From Membranipora membranacea (lineage: Eukaryota > Bryozoa > Gymnolaemata > Cheilostomatida > Membraniporidae), in NCBI GenBank assembly GCA_914767715.1, contig OU612071.1, forward strand, positions 10,025,493 through 10,089,492: a DNA stretch of 64,000 bases, written 5' to 3'. The notes beneath the pieces were generated by a model. It was given only the letters and a program-made list of their open reading frames with translations, ran no database searches and had not been told where the DNA came from. This document shows positions 35,386-47,040 of the stretch, piece by piece; within the stretch, counting starts at the first letter, position 1; each line of letters opens with the position of its first letter. Both the position numbers and the translations under genes were made by a program.

Positions 35386-36524
35386 GTATATAAGTAGCAG
35401 TATATGGTAGTGATTTTGGTTGTTTCATATTTGTGTGCTAACAAAAAGTACTCAACCATCACACCGTTATACATTGAACTACACACTCAAAAATTCTGGA
35501 CTGTCCTGAAGCGTGCCAATACATCCATCGAATGTTTTTCTTACTGTTCAGATTGAAAAGAATTACTCGAATGCAAGCATCGGGTCTGAACCTGTTGGAT
35601 ACCCTCTAAGAGCATTTTACAAATGCTACGAAAGTATTTGAAAACACTTATGTATCATTCCATTCCTTCATCTACAGACGAATGTTTCAACATATTGAAT
35701 GAATGATTTCAAAGCATTCCGGTCATATATGGTAATCATATAACAAAGATTCTCACTGCTTACAAATGGTTTTAAAATTGTCAGGTTTGCCATTGATTAA
35801 TGAGAAAGGATATTAGTTTCTGTTTAAAGTTTTAAAATAAATTGTGACCTCCCTCAAAACAAAAATGGAAATTGACATCTCATAGAATGGGAAAACACCA
35901 AGCAATTTTAAGCCAAAATGCTCATCAAAAAATACAACTGAATCAGAGAAAATGTGAAACTGTAGTTTATGTGTGCTTAGCTGCCCCCTGTAGAATTCAC
36001 TTTTCTGCTGGTAAAATATGCCAGCTTTTCACTATGGTGGAAAGAAGAGATTTTTGCCAGCAGTTTTGTCAATAAAAATAGGCTAGTTGTTTGTCTATCA
36101 AATATTACTTTAGGTGAAAATGTTTTATATTGTATTTGGCCCAAACAAAGCATCATTTCCATACACACCCACTTTGAAGATAACATAATCAACTGCAAGT
36201 AATATTAACCTTGTGCAACAAGTTTGTGGCAGTTATTGTCACTAGTAATACAATTGCTGTTTGTCAGGGTTGACAATGATTGGCACTGATTTGCCCGTTT
36301 GGAAGTGTTTTTAAAGTGACAACTAGGTTTCCAAGTCATTAACCACTGACAGCCTTAACCCAGTGTGAAGCAGATCGCTACATGGAGCTGCAGTGATTGG
36401 TGACATCATCCTCCTGTATAGATTTATCATACAGGGGGGTTATTTTATCTTCATGCACAATGTTGTTGTACATACAGAAGATCTCTATTATTGTGAATCC
36501 TGATCTGAAGGGACTATGTAATTG
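35386..36524 (+). pseudogene. Member of tandem gene family X, copy A (truncated)
   Basis: A TATA box (TATATAAG, about 35387) starts a region collinear with 42045-43140. The exon around 36340-36500, matching the GAAVIGDSILLYRF exon of copy C, has lost four bases (ATGGAGCTG in place of ATGGCCGGAGCTG), which shifts the frame to TGA. The downstream terminal exons are missing because the tandem duplication junction cuts at 36524. Confidence 0.5.
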
Positions 36525-36719
36525 GGCCAATATCTTGGCTAAATCAAAGTCGAGGGCCCTATTAATTGTATCAACAGAGAAACCAAAATTATCAAACATG
36601 CTCTGGTAATCAAAGATAGACAAACTGATGTTTTTGATTTCATCACATAAATCACTTGCTTGCTGCCAGACTGAAACTCCGGTTTGCCAACCCTCATTAT
36701 TACAACTGTCATCAGACAT
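36378..36719 (-). pseudogene. Gag-like ORF, copy 3 (chimeric truncation)
   Basis: ATG at 36719 and the first 60-odd residues match copy 2 (SDDSCNNEGWQTGV, then DFDLAKILAQ). At the 36524 junction the frame runs into unrelated sequence of unit A and stops at 36378. The chimera is a product of the duplication, not a gene. Confidence 0.75.
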
Positions 36720-38424
36720 ATTAACTCTATCTGCCTGAATACTACTTTGTAAAACCTATACTATACTACCGAGCAGTGAGATCTACCAACTCTAAGAGGA
36801 CTTCTCCGAGCAGTGAGTTCTACTGACTCTAAGAAGGATTTCTTCGAAGTAACAGTGATGTCGCTGGCAGTTAAGAGGTTTTCTAAGCAGTAGGAGCCTC
36901 CGACTAGAAATTTCACCACAAACAGTTCAAACCTCTGGTGAAACACCTTGTTCTTACAAATTTAAGCCACAAAGTACTACAGCATAGTACGCAGTAACAG
37001 CGAAATACACCACAGATTCTAAGCAAGACTAAATTATAGTCCTTTCTCCTTGGTTGAAGCTGGAAACAGTAACCAGTCGTAGCATTAGAAGGCAGTGTTG
37101 CTGAGTTCAAAAAGTTTTATTCTTTTATCTCAATTAAGCAACATGTCAATCTTTTACAACAACACATGTTGTATTATACTCCCCGAACCCTCCATTATCT
37201 GTTTTAGTTACTGGGTGCGAACGGATGTTGATGGTATAGCTGCCACCACAATAAGGATATCATTATCACAAAGCTTCAACCTAGGGAAACCAATATCAAT
37301 CAATCATCACTAAATTATGTCAGTTGTCGATGTCATTATCCAAGTATTGTATTTTTTCCCTAATCACACAAAACTTGATTTGAATTATTTGACATCTGGC
37401 AGTTTGAAAATATCCACATAATGTGACAAGTGTCCAAAACTTTTATTGGCATAATAATTGACCCAGCAGCTATTCCAATCATCACTTCCCCATACAAACC
37501 GGGATTTATCTTTTGCGCAATTTCCCGTCCTAATGAACACACTATAAAATTGTCAATAATAATATTTTGACAGTTTGCAGTTCCAATTAACATTAACAGC
37601 ATACTAATATACATAAATAAACACTTTACGCTGGAAGCTATAGGTTATTTGATACAGGCTGAGCGTCCTCCCTCGTTCATCGCAATCCTCATGACACAAC
37701 GGAACTGTGCTATCCTCTTATACACTTTTTTGTATAGCATTTGTATAAACAATGGTGCATGCCCTACTTGAAACTTAATTTAATTTCATTTTGTACTATT
37801 TACATTTTCTATCAAGTATCGCACGATAGACTACGGTTCATCCTGATTCAGATTTTCAAAGATTTAACACTCTTAAGTATCGTAAATCAGTCTGCAACGT
37901 CCTAATGTATAAAATAGAACACATAGAGTTCATCAATTGCATTGGTGGCACCGATGGACAGACCATATCCTCTGCTGAGTAGACAGAACAAGTTTTGACG
38001 GATGGATTAGAGTGTACACTGTTCCCTTACGGTAAAAATGACAAATATCTGTTATTTGAGAAAAGAGTAAGTTTACTTGCTGCATGCTATATCCCATAAT
38101 GACAACAACATCGAAATTGGGTCATTATGGGCATTTTACTGAATGTACAAAACTTATACGCATCACCCCTCAGCTTTGTCGATTCATGATAAAATTATTG
38201 TAGTAGCTTCCAGTCAAGAGTCAAAGAGCGCTTCATTCAAATCATCATTTCCCCATCACAATTGTGAATCTATTTGTAAACCATTCCTGTCTTTATAGCC
38301 CAATTAATGTAGAGATAATATTAATATTTGACAGATGGCATTTCAATTTACTAACCTGATGTACAGCAATAAGGATGTGTTTAAGTATCCTTTTTCTACC
38401 ATTACAAGACCGTATGCGATGGAT

Positions 38425-39290
38425 AACATTATCAAATTTTATATAGATGGTTCATGAAATGATCTCGGTGTTGGATCAGGTTACTAGTAAAAATAATCCT
38501 CCTGTTGTACGGAATATAGTAGAGTTTCAATCCCTCAGAAGAAGAGTCACAGTATCCCAAGCTGAATTACTGCTGTCTCAAATGCTTTTGCCATTGTCCC
38601 ATTTTTGAGAAGTCCTGAATAATGCTAATTTTATCGAGCCAAGCTGCAGTGCATGTGCTTAAATCACACATTCACGCTTCTAAAAAAGTTATCTAGGTGC
38701 CAGGACACATTGGCATTTCTGGAAACGAATCAGCTGATTCATTGGTGAATAGGTTGTTTCGGTAACAGGCCAATCAAGGTGCACCTGCAAAGGTGCTGGA
38801 ACCACATGCCAAATCTACAATCAAGGGAAGCACAGTACTTTTCATCAAATGGTACTAAAGGGGGCAGCTAAGCACACACAAACTCCAGTCGTATTTTGGA
38901 GCATTTTTTACAAAGATTTTAGATTAAACTTTGTTTTATGGAAGGTTTGAGTTCTATGGGTTTTTAAGACCTGAGCCCAGGTTATATAGAATTACCTCAG
39001 TCAGCCCGATCTCAAAGATAAAGACATTTTTCTATTCTTGCATTTGTATTAGTAAAGCATTGCCATACAGCCTGTAGAGCTAGTAAATGTTTCTGTTGTA
39101 CTAACCTAGAACCTGTAACTATCCTTATTCCACAATTCTTTAAGTTTGACTTCAGAAATTTTTATCATGTAGAATGTGTCGAAAAAATAGTCTTTAAGGT
39201 TGTTTCAGAAGAACTATAACAACAAATAGGCTGCATTAACATTGCCATACAAATGAATACAATGCAAATTATTGGCCAATACTACCTTGG
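38425..39290 (+). pseudogene. LINE RNase H remnant, copy 4
   Basis: Collinear with 31760-32600: FYIDGS-like start (Thr to Ile change), HIGISGNESADSLVN near 38710-38755, several stops. Also includes a PDIVEF-type block missing from copy 3, so the copies were trimmed differently. Confidence 0.65.
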
Positions 39291-39932
39291 GTAAATTTTT
39301 GTCTGATGAGGTAAGAATTGCAAATTTTGCCTGAGTTCATAAGCTTATTTATAATCTATAGTTAAGTACATAAAATCTATATTCTTATGTATGGAAGACA
39401 ATCTGAATGTATAATTCTCTCCGCCCTCCCTTTGTTTATTATCCTTATCAATATTAGCTTCTGGTACAAGGTTATATTAGATAGGTTCATATCAGTTTTG
39501 TAACCATTTATACAGTTCACAGTTTAAGACTGCCCTAAAACAGACAACAAGTCAATTTTTAGTGTCATATCTAGGATGTTGTGATTGCAATTTGAAAAGA
39601 AAGATGAAATAATTGGGTTATTTAGACAAGGAAATTGCAAAAAGAACAGATCCGCAATTGATATGGGGAAGCGGTGATTTCAATAGTGTTATTCCTATAC
39701 TAAAGTCGAGTGAAGTATTTTACCAATGAAAATGTTGTCTCATTATGGGGATATTTTCAGACTGCCATATGTCGAATAAGTATTATAAAGTGTCGTATGA
39801 TTAGGGAAAAAAGACAATAAATGGTCAAATAACATTGACCATTGACAAAATTTAGTGATGATTGATATTAGTTTTGTTAAGGAACCTAGAGATATGATAT
39901 CCTGATGGTGGTGGAGTCTATACCATCAACAT

Positions 39933-41288
39933 GACTATAACAGTGACCATTGTAACAAAGAGTATCATTACCGCTCTGACTGCTCACAAGCACCATCACA
40001 ACACTTCTTGCAGTAAGTTACCAGGTATTTTTCATCCTTTGACTATTAGTCACTTGGTTTATTAATTTGAACTGAGCATAAAACCAACTCTAACATTTTT
40101 GCATGCAGATATTCTTAAAGCAGACCGAATTATTCCTCGAAGTTTCGATGAAAAATTTAATTTCTGAGGTTTAGAGTCTAAAATTTTGAGTTAATCTTGT
40201 CATCTGGTGAGATAGGAAGACATAATCGATTCGTTCACATATCCAGTACTCAAATTTGGTCCATGCATTGTTATCACTCAGATCCATACTGAAGCTTAAA
40301 TAGTTATTTCTATTGTCTCTATTTTTGAAGAAATACTTGTTTAAACAAAAGAAGATGAGAGTTTCGATGATTTTTGCAGCAGTTGTCTTGCTAATGCTTG
40401 GCGCAACTATAGAGGCAGTAAGTATTGAACTAAATGAACGTTCCCTGTTGCAGAACATGATTCAGTCATAGAATCAATAATAAACCAAAACAGGACACCT
40501 TATACAGCTAAAGTTAGGCACTTACTTGTGGGGCGTCGTAACGTCATTGACGCTACCATTGATTTACTGTCCACAATCCAGGTTTTTTGTTCACAACTCG
40601 ATTGGATTTCGAATTTGAAAATTGCTTTACAATCCACAGCATCCTGTTATCAATTCGATGCTAGTTCTTGTTCAACATTTTTTTTATCCTTAAATTAGTA
40701 TCTATAATCTAAATCTATTGTAATTCTCCGATCAAAATTGATCAAGTTATCAACAAAACCTTGATTTTGGACAGTTAATCAACGATAGCATTTTAGCTGT
40801 ACCTTCCAATTTCACAACATCACCCACAAATTAATGCAATGCTAATGATCCATATAGTTTCCTGTCTAGGTTTATTATTATGTCCATGGTGACAATCATT
40901 TCAACCCCTATATCTATGATGAAACTAATTTTACAAGATGTCATTTCATTTAGTGAATGATGTGGCCAGGTGCAAAACATGATCTCAATCTCCCATTTGA
41001 CACATATGACACTTGGCACATGGGCATATTTATCTTGCACAAATAAATATACAGCTTTCTTAAAAGACAGAAAATGTTTGTCGACATGAGGTTAAAGCCG
41101 ATAAGTGTTATGAAAATGAAATCTTGTGTAAAATATTGAGGTGATACTATCACTATTAATTTCTGTTTCAGGCATCAGTATGCGCTTCGATTTGTTCACC
41201 CTCAATGAAATAGATGGCGGAGCGTCTATCGAGTGTAAAGTGGCATGTAATGACGAAAATTGATGTTTTGTTTTTGGCGTGTAATAAA
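39933..41288 (+). pseudogene. Hairpin-peptide gene, copy B (frameshifted)
   Basis: Same architecture as copy A. The TATA element is weakened to TATAACAG at 39935. The signal exon 40355-40417 is intact (MRVSMIFAAVVLLMLGA). Exon from 41172 keeps the first C-x3-C pair, but the segment after it is one base shorter than in copy A, giving TAG at 41211-41213. The second C-x3-C pair is present downstream in another frame. AATAAA at 41283. The amino acids between cysteines differ markedly from copy A while the signal peptide is well conserved. Unless rescued by another splice, this copy is non-functional. Confidence 0.7.
40468..40885. mobile_element. MITE in the intron of copy B
   Basis: Copy of the 33752-34200 inverted-repeat element at the same intron position; left tip degraded (ACCAAAACAGGACAC), right tip intact. 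Confidence 0.6.
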
Positions 41289-41397
41289 ACCAGACAACTT
41301 ATATGCCAATGTTAGTAATATTGATTTCCAAACTGCCTTCTACTGCTACTACCTTCACTATTAGTATGATGGAAATTCTTAGATTAACACACTGTTG

Positions 41398-41411
41398 AGC
41401 ATCATCATCAC

Positions 41412-41443
<32 letters not shown>

Positions 41444-41690
41444 ACAACAACAACATTGATTTGATGATTTGTTGATGTGATAGTGAATGTCTTTATTTAT
41501 TTCAAAACATGCATTTCAAGCTGTCTACTTTTTGGCCATCTTAACGATATATTAAAATCTCAACCCGGGCCTCCCTGGATTCTTCCTCCTTTCCTTATGT
41601 TGAGAGTAGAGTAGTTGTTGAGGTGGGCATTGAGAGTTCATCCTTTTGACATGCCAAAGCCATCTCAAGTTCATGAAGATGAAGTTTAAG
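41398..41690 (-). mobile_element. LINE 3' end with (GAT)n tail, copy B
   Basis: Counterpart of 34700-35050 with a deletion of about 40 bp in the protein part and a poly-G expansion at 41692. (ATC)n at 41400-41442. Confidence 0.7.
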
Positions 41691-42044
41691 GGGGGGGGGG
41701 TAGTCCTGGTATAACTCAATCACTGACTTCGCTTGAAAAAAAAGGTAGTGTTATTCAATAGTCAGACCATTCCACAATATGTTGACAGACTTAAATTGTA
41801 ATTAACTTTGTTAAAACAATGCACTCTCCTGACTGTAAGCTGTGAGTGCTTGAGATCCCACAAGCTGTTTTGATGAATTTATGTACCAATGATGTTACCC
41901 TGAAGTAAATTGCATACTATAATTACCAATCAATTATTTCACGTGTGATTTGATATGCTCTCGAATGCCAAAGTCAACCAAAAATCTTTTGCCGTCAACC
42001 ATGGATGTTTTTTGTATGTGATGTGTCAAGCTGTCCAGCTGTGT

Positions 42045-43764
42045 ATATAACTAGCAGTATATGGTAGTTATTTTGGTTGTTTCATATTTGTGTGCTGACA
42101 TAAAATACTCAACCATCACACCGTTATACGTTGAACTACACACTCAAAAATTCTGGACTGTCCTGAAGCGTGCCAATACACCCATCGAATGTTTTTCTTA
42201 CTGTACAGATTGAAAAGAATTACTCGAATGCAAGCATCGGGTCTAAACCTGTTGGATACCCTCTAAGAGCATTTTACAAATGCTACGAAAGTATTTGAAA
42301 ACACTTATGCAGACAAATGTTTCAACATATTGAATGAATGATTTCAAAGGATTCCGGTCATATATGGTAATCATATAACAAAGATTATCACTGCTTAAAA
42401 ATGGTTTTAAAATTGTCAGGTTTGCCATTGAATGATGAGAAAGGATATCAATTATGGTAAACAGTTTTAAAATAAATTGTGACCTCCCTCAAAACAAAAA
42501 TGGAAATTGACATCTCATAGAATGGGAAAACACCAAGCAATTTTAAGCCAAAATGCTCATCAAAAAATACAACTGAATCAGAGAAAATGTGGAACTGTAG
42601 TTTATGTGTGGTTAGCTGTCCCCTGTATGATTCACTTTTCTGCTGGTAAAAATATGCCAGCTTTTCACTATGGTGGAAAGAAGAGATCGTTGCCAGCAGT
42701 TTTGTCAATAAAAATAGGCTAGTTGTTGTCTATCAAATATTACTTTAGTTGTAAATGCTTTATATTGTATTTGGCCCAAACAAAGCATTATTTCCATACA
42801 CACCCACTTTGAAGATAATATAATCAACTGCAAGTGATATTAACCTGATGCAACAAAAGCTTGTGGCAGTTATTGACACTAATAATAATATTGCTGTTTG
42901 TCAGGGTTGGCAATGATTGATACTGATTTGCCGGTTTGGAAGTGTTTTTATAGTGACGACTAGGTTTCCAAGTCATTAACCACTGACAGCCTTTACCCAG
43001 TGTGAAGCATATCGCTACATGGCCGGAGCTGCAGTGATTGGTGACAGCATCCTCCTGTATAGATTTACCATACAGGGGGGTTATTTTATCTTCATGCACA
43101 ATGTTGCTGTACATACAGAAGACCTCTATTATCGTGACTCCTGATCTGAAGGGACTATGTGATCAGTCAAAGTCAGAACTTGTTGTCAACATGCAGGCGA
43201 TCCTACTGCTGAGCCAAACTGACTGACTTGACACTAGTTGCCTTTTTAATGCCTATAACTATAAATTCCAATAAAGCCTAATTGGACATATTGGACTGAC
43301 AGGGATGCCCTAAAATTCAATCTTATGAGTGACAAAAGTTACGCAAAGATTTTTGTACCTAAGATGGCTTCCCAAAGGTTTCCCTGAATTGGTCAGCATC
43401 TTTAGTGTGGCGATTTCCAAGTGCAATGATTTGAGTGTTGGGTGTGTTGAACTGGATTCGGCAGCAATCTTATGTTGCATCAGAGGTATAAAACAATCAC
43501 CAAATGCCGAAAATATATGTCTTATATAATGTGGATATTTTGCAGGCCTGTGCAAAACCTTTGACAAAGCAAATAATGATAGAGTGAATTTAAAGACTAT
43601 AAGAGAAAATCTCAAATACATCATTACTTTTTCTCCAATTCCGCCACGTGAAATAATTTTCATGCCCACAAACAAAGGTGTGTTCATGGAATTAAGGGTG
43701 TTAATTGAAAGAAATTAAGAATTCCTGTCTAGGACAATCACTTGAAGAAATCATTATGAATAAA
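42045..43764 (+). CDS. Tandem gene family X, copy B (probably damaged)
   Basis: TATA box at about 42050 (TATATAACTAGC). A conserved block at 42213-42290 may be a leader exon. One coding block (about 42998-43130) reads AGAAVIGDSILLYRF, IQGGYFIFMHN and HTEDLYYRD, then hits TGA; a 17-bp segment here is absent from copy C. Two terminal exons join cleanly: 43397-43485 (IFSVAISKCNDLSVGCVELD...LCCIR) and 43546-43718 (LCKTFDKANN, PIPPREIIFMPTNKGVFMEL), with phase G|GC, TAA at 43716 and AATAAA at 43759. Cysteines are frequent in the first terminal exon (Cys, Cys, Cys-Cys, then Cys after the join). No family recognised. Both exons recur at 51490-51827 with mostly conservative changes, which supports coding. 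Confidence 0.5.
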
Positions 43765-44468
43765 GTGCCTGCAAAATCTGTACACTATAGCTTGCTTGTC
43801 TTTGAAGCCCGACCACTGTATTCTGTTGTAACTTCTAATGTTACGGCGACATGATCTTATTAAAGCCATGGCAACCTGAATGGAAATTTATCATTGGGAG
43901 AGCAGACCATTTTATTTGCGCTAAGGTCACCACCTTTTGTTTCAGGTATCTAATAATAATGGAATATAAATGTGAATTTGGGCTGAACTCACACAAACAA
44001 TCACAACGTTTTGTTACCAATTAATCATGCCCAGTGAATGCCAGGGTGGATCACTATTCTACTCTGAGTAAGATCCATGGTGAAGAAATAATCAGAATTC
44101 AACAAGTTGATGGATGGAAAATACACCATTGTCTGGTGGGCAGGGAAAATGTAAATTTATTAATAAATTAATTACGCATTTGGCTTGAGGATCGGCCAAT
44201 TATGCAATTTTGTTTAGCTCTGCAGGGCTGTAGTTAAGAAAAAATGGTAGGGGAGGCAAAAGTCTGGGGCGAGTACAAAACATCATCAGGAGGGGTTGTT
44301 AATTCCCACCTAAGCAATTTAAGGCATTTAATTAGCAAATGGAAATCCCAGAGGAGCTGATTCTGACATAGATCATCCAGTTATAACGTTTTAGTCCACT
44401 GTATTCATCTTTCTGGGGAAGGCAGTGCATCCCTGTCGCCACTAGAACTACGGGCCTGCTGTTAGACG

Positions 44469-45939
44469 TATATAAGCAGGGACAGTGTATAAGTTCAATT
44501 ACAAATCTTCTTGGAAAAGATCAAAGATGACGCTTATCAAGCTATCTAGCCGTATTGGGCTCTTCTTCCTAGCAGAAGGTTTCGTATATGGTGGGACCGG
44601 AGCTCACAAGAGAATCATCTATCCTGGATGGTGGGAGAGAGAGATCTCTGAGAATAAAGAAGAACTATATGACTCCACTGAGTGGTTATTGGTGAGTGGA
44701 TATTCTAATTGATCACAGCTATTGAATTCCATGTCTGGAAAAGCATCGTTAGCTTTTTTTTGCCACACAAAGGGCTTGCAAAAATTTCCAGTCCCTAGAA
44801 GCATTCTAGAAAGGATATTTTTTTGGCACTGTTTGGAATGTTTTAAAGAAAACAATATCCCAGGCTATATCACTCATGCTAGTAGTGTGAGATCTCAAGT
44901 TCTCACAGCTCAGGAGATATCGGATAAAGGGAATGGAGCCAAGAGGATTGGAGCAGGTGATACCAGACGATGTCAACCACTTCAAAATAATGTATATAAT
45001 TAAACGTTTTTATCAGACAAAGAATCTAAATCCAATCTCCGTCTTTTTGGAGGGTTCAAACGCAAGCATTTAAATAATGTATATAATTAAACCTTTTTAT
45101 CAGACAAAGAACCTAAATCCAATCTCCGCTTTTTCAAGAGGATGGGCAAATGCTACCTCCGGTTTTTTGGCCATGCTCACCCGCCGTGATGAACCCCGGT
45201 GCATATAAAAACCGGGGGAACATCAAGGCAGGACAGCTCTGGTTGGAGAGGCCTTGGAGCATGTTTTTCTGGTATAGTATAGATTGCTTTTCTGGTATCT
45301 AACTTAGTTTATTATTCAAGAATAGAAATTGATTTTAATGTCGAAAACGCATCTCAACTATGAGTCATAAGTAAATTGAATTAATACCTACTTGTAACAA
45401 AATTCTAAAGAACAATGTTGTGGATAAATTTGATTAGGTAAACAAAACACTTTTTGTATGGAGTTGCCTTCTTCCTCAACAGGAAGAAGTTAACTCCATA
45501 CAACATAAACATGAGCAAAATGAATGAAATAGTAGTGTCTGTTCTGCTCGGGTATTCGGCCCCAAGCGGGTGGAATATGCGACAATAGGGCCAGCCAAAC
45601 ATATCAATGTCAGATGAGTGCCTGTTTTTGAGTTTTCCAACTTTGATTCAGTAATTACTGCTAATATCACATTATAGGAAAAGACGTCAGTCTCTGCCGG
45701 TTTCACTATCCAGTATAGATATGGTTTGAAATGATAGATTTCTGGTTGAACACCAAAACATGATACAAGATTCTATTGATATGTTTTCGAAATCTATAGG
45801 ACATAAGTTGCATTTAATAACTCACTATATTTTTATTCTTATACTACAGAATGAAATAATTGAGAAACTCACCAGCAGTAAGTATGCTCTTAATGAAGAG
45901 AACAAAAACCCGAATACAGAGGATCAACCATCATCAGGT
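44469..45939 (+). CDS. Secreted precursor with dibasic site (family Y), copy B
   Basis: TATA box TATATAAG at 44469, ATG at 44527. Exon 1 (44527-44691) encodes MTLIKLSSRIGLFFLAEGF, then GGTGAHKR and IIYPGWWERE, an acidic tail, and a GTGAG donor in phase 0. KR before IIYPGWW is a possible prohormone-convertase site, so a peptide beginning at Ile may be released. A second exon, 45850-45939 (NEIIEKLTSSKYALNEENK...), has AG/GTGAG borders and joins in phase 0. A 360-bp repeat element lies in the intron. Copy C (52609) is two bases longer within the signal region and stops early. Neither copy gives an ideal hydrophobic core, so B may itself be damaged. No terminal exon was identified. Confidence 0.45.
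44886..45220 (+). repeat. 87-bp-unit repeat element, copy B, with TATA-bearing hairpin end
   Basis: Starts with the GTGAGATCTCAAGTTCTCAC hairpin; two monomers start at 44986 and 45073, exactly 87 bp apart. Ends with CCCCGGT...ACCGGGG, a 7-bp stem whose loop contains TATAAAA (45204). Sequence after this could be a promoter for the peptide gene at 46169. Confidence 0.75.
45454..45503. repeat. 50-nt perfect-arm hairpin (three copies in window)
   Basis: TTGTATGGAGTT pairs with AACTCCATACAA; after a three-base mismatch, TTCTTCCT pairs with AGGAAGAA around a CAAC loop. Copies at 53541-53590 and 57068-57117. Shorter than typical animal pre-miRNAs; role unknown. Confidence 0.6.
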
Positions 45940-46154
45940 GAGATTGCAATATAATATTTTGTTTTGTAAATTTTCCAACACTTTGACTGTTGACTACTCG
46001 GTTTTGCTGGTTCACTGGCTCAGTTAATTCATTACAAGTCCAGAAGACACCAACAGTTAGCTTTCAGTTTAATTTAACGGCTCGTATAGTAGTAGGATAG
46101 TTTTATTTGATTGTAAGCCATATATCAAACATTCTACCTGTCCATTGCTCACAG

Positions 46155-46408
46155 TTAAACACTTTAAAATGAGGCTTTTGGTCAGTCTGGTATTTTGTGT
46201 TCTGGTGCTTTTGGGCTCGGTGATGGGATCTAAAACACAGAGAGCTTGTCAGGTGGAGAAAGGAGCAACATTCAGAAAGAAATTTGCGGAGAAAACCAAT
46301 TGGGCTCATACTGTTACATGTAAGTTCAATATGTACATTCCTAATAGTTGGACGGAGTTGGTACTGCCTGTGAAGGTTGTCTGCTCTTGGATGTTAGTAC
46401 TGAACTGA
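46155..46408 (+). CDS. Four-cysteine secreted peptide family Z, copy 1 (uncertain 3' end)
   Basis: An acceptor at 46153-46154 precedes ATG at 46169. The exon encodes a strong signal peptide (MRLLVSLVFCVLVLLGSVMG) and a mature start with ACQVEKGATFRKKF, matching CQVDKGVTFWQRF of copy 2 at 47406. A GTAAG donor at 46320 follows, but in a different phase from copy 2, and the second and third cysteines of copy 2 are not preserved. Without splicing the frame runs to TGA at 46406. No matching final exon is seen before 47300. A TATA box at 45204 is a candidate promoter. Probably diverged or decaying. Confidence 0.5.
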
Positions 46409-46658
46409 GGCTGTGACATCACAAGACAGGGAAAGAGAATATTAGAAAGGGATCGCTTTGACTAGGACTCCAAGGTGTGTTGACATTGATATGAGTTCAT
46501 GGATCAGTGGTAAAACATTACACCAGTATATAACGTGTCAGTAATTAGATCTAGTCAAATTCTGGCACATTCTGCCATGTGCTTGCTTGTTCAGGGTCAG
46601 ATATGTTCCCCTTATCCATGCATATTTATCAGTGTGTGTGGATTGTATAGCATTTTAT

Positions 46659-46730
46659 ATTCGCTTCTCTGCCTAATGGCTAAGATCAAAGTGTCACTGC
46701 CGTTGAGCGATTAAAGCCTGTTTCAGTTTT
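46659..46730 (+). repeat. U2 snRNA-like SINE or pseudogene, copy 2
   Basis: TTCGCTTCTCTGCCTAATGG and GCTAAGATCAAAGTGT resemble the 5' end of U2 snRNA, continuing into ACTGCC and CTGTTTCAGTTTT shared with the 7063 copy. Confidence 0.5.
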
Positions 46731-46911
46731 AGCAGCTTGCTACACAATAAAGTTCACTAGTTGCCCTACTAGTGGCACATAACATGATGATATAGAATAC
46801 ATTTGATCCTCTAAACTAAACTGTTACACATGCCTGACTAGCACAGCTTATATTTAAAGGTAACCGACATCACTATAAGATGCTAGCATATTTCTCTCTT
46901 AACACACTAAG

Positions 46912-47040
46912 TGAGGCGCCGATCGATTACTTACTCTAAAGGGAATCAGAGGTTTCAAGACATCGGTTCTGCGACTGTTGAAGAAAGGGGGTCCTGAAAC
47001 TTTTGAGGACCTTTAAAGTAAGTAATTGATTTGCGCCTCA
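46912..47040. mobile_element. 130-bp MITE
   Basis: Inverted ends TGAGGCGCCGATCGATTACT and its near-complement (AGTAATTGATTTGCGCCTCA), matching for 40-50 bp. It lies between the two family Z genes. Confidence 0.7.

Larger units (their letters stand above)
30259..36524 (+). repeat. Tandem segmental duplication, unit A
   Basis: Collinear with unit B (36525-43160) through gag-like leader, LINE remnants, hairpin-peptide gene, LINE 3' end and the start of the next gene family. The A/B junction falls inside coding sequence on both sides: ...GGGACTATGTAA joins TTGGGCCAATATC at about 36524. B holds an extra 350-bp segment (37645-37990), so the offset grows from about 6.27 to 6.7 kb. Confidence 0.85.
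36525..43160 (+). repeat. Tandem segmental duplication, unit B
   Basis: Second copy of the 30259-36524 unit, extended on the right by sequence A lacks. Substitutions are scattered and short indels frequent, so the duplication is not very recent. Confidence 0.85.

Noticed and set aside
44722-45003. 93-codon frame repeated at 52809-53090
   Set aside because: It runs from intron sequence into the 87-bp repeat element; identity between copies only reflects recent duplication.
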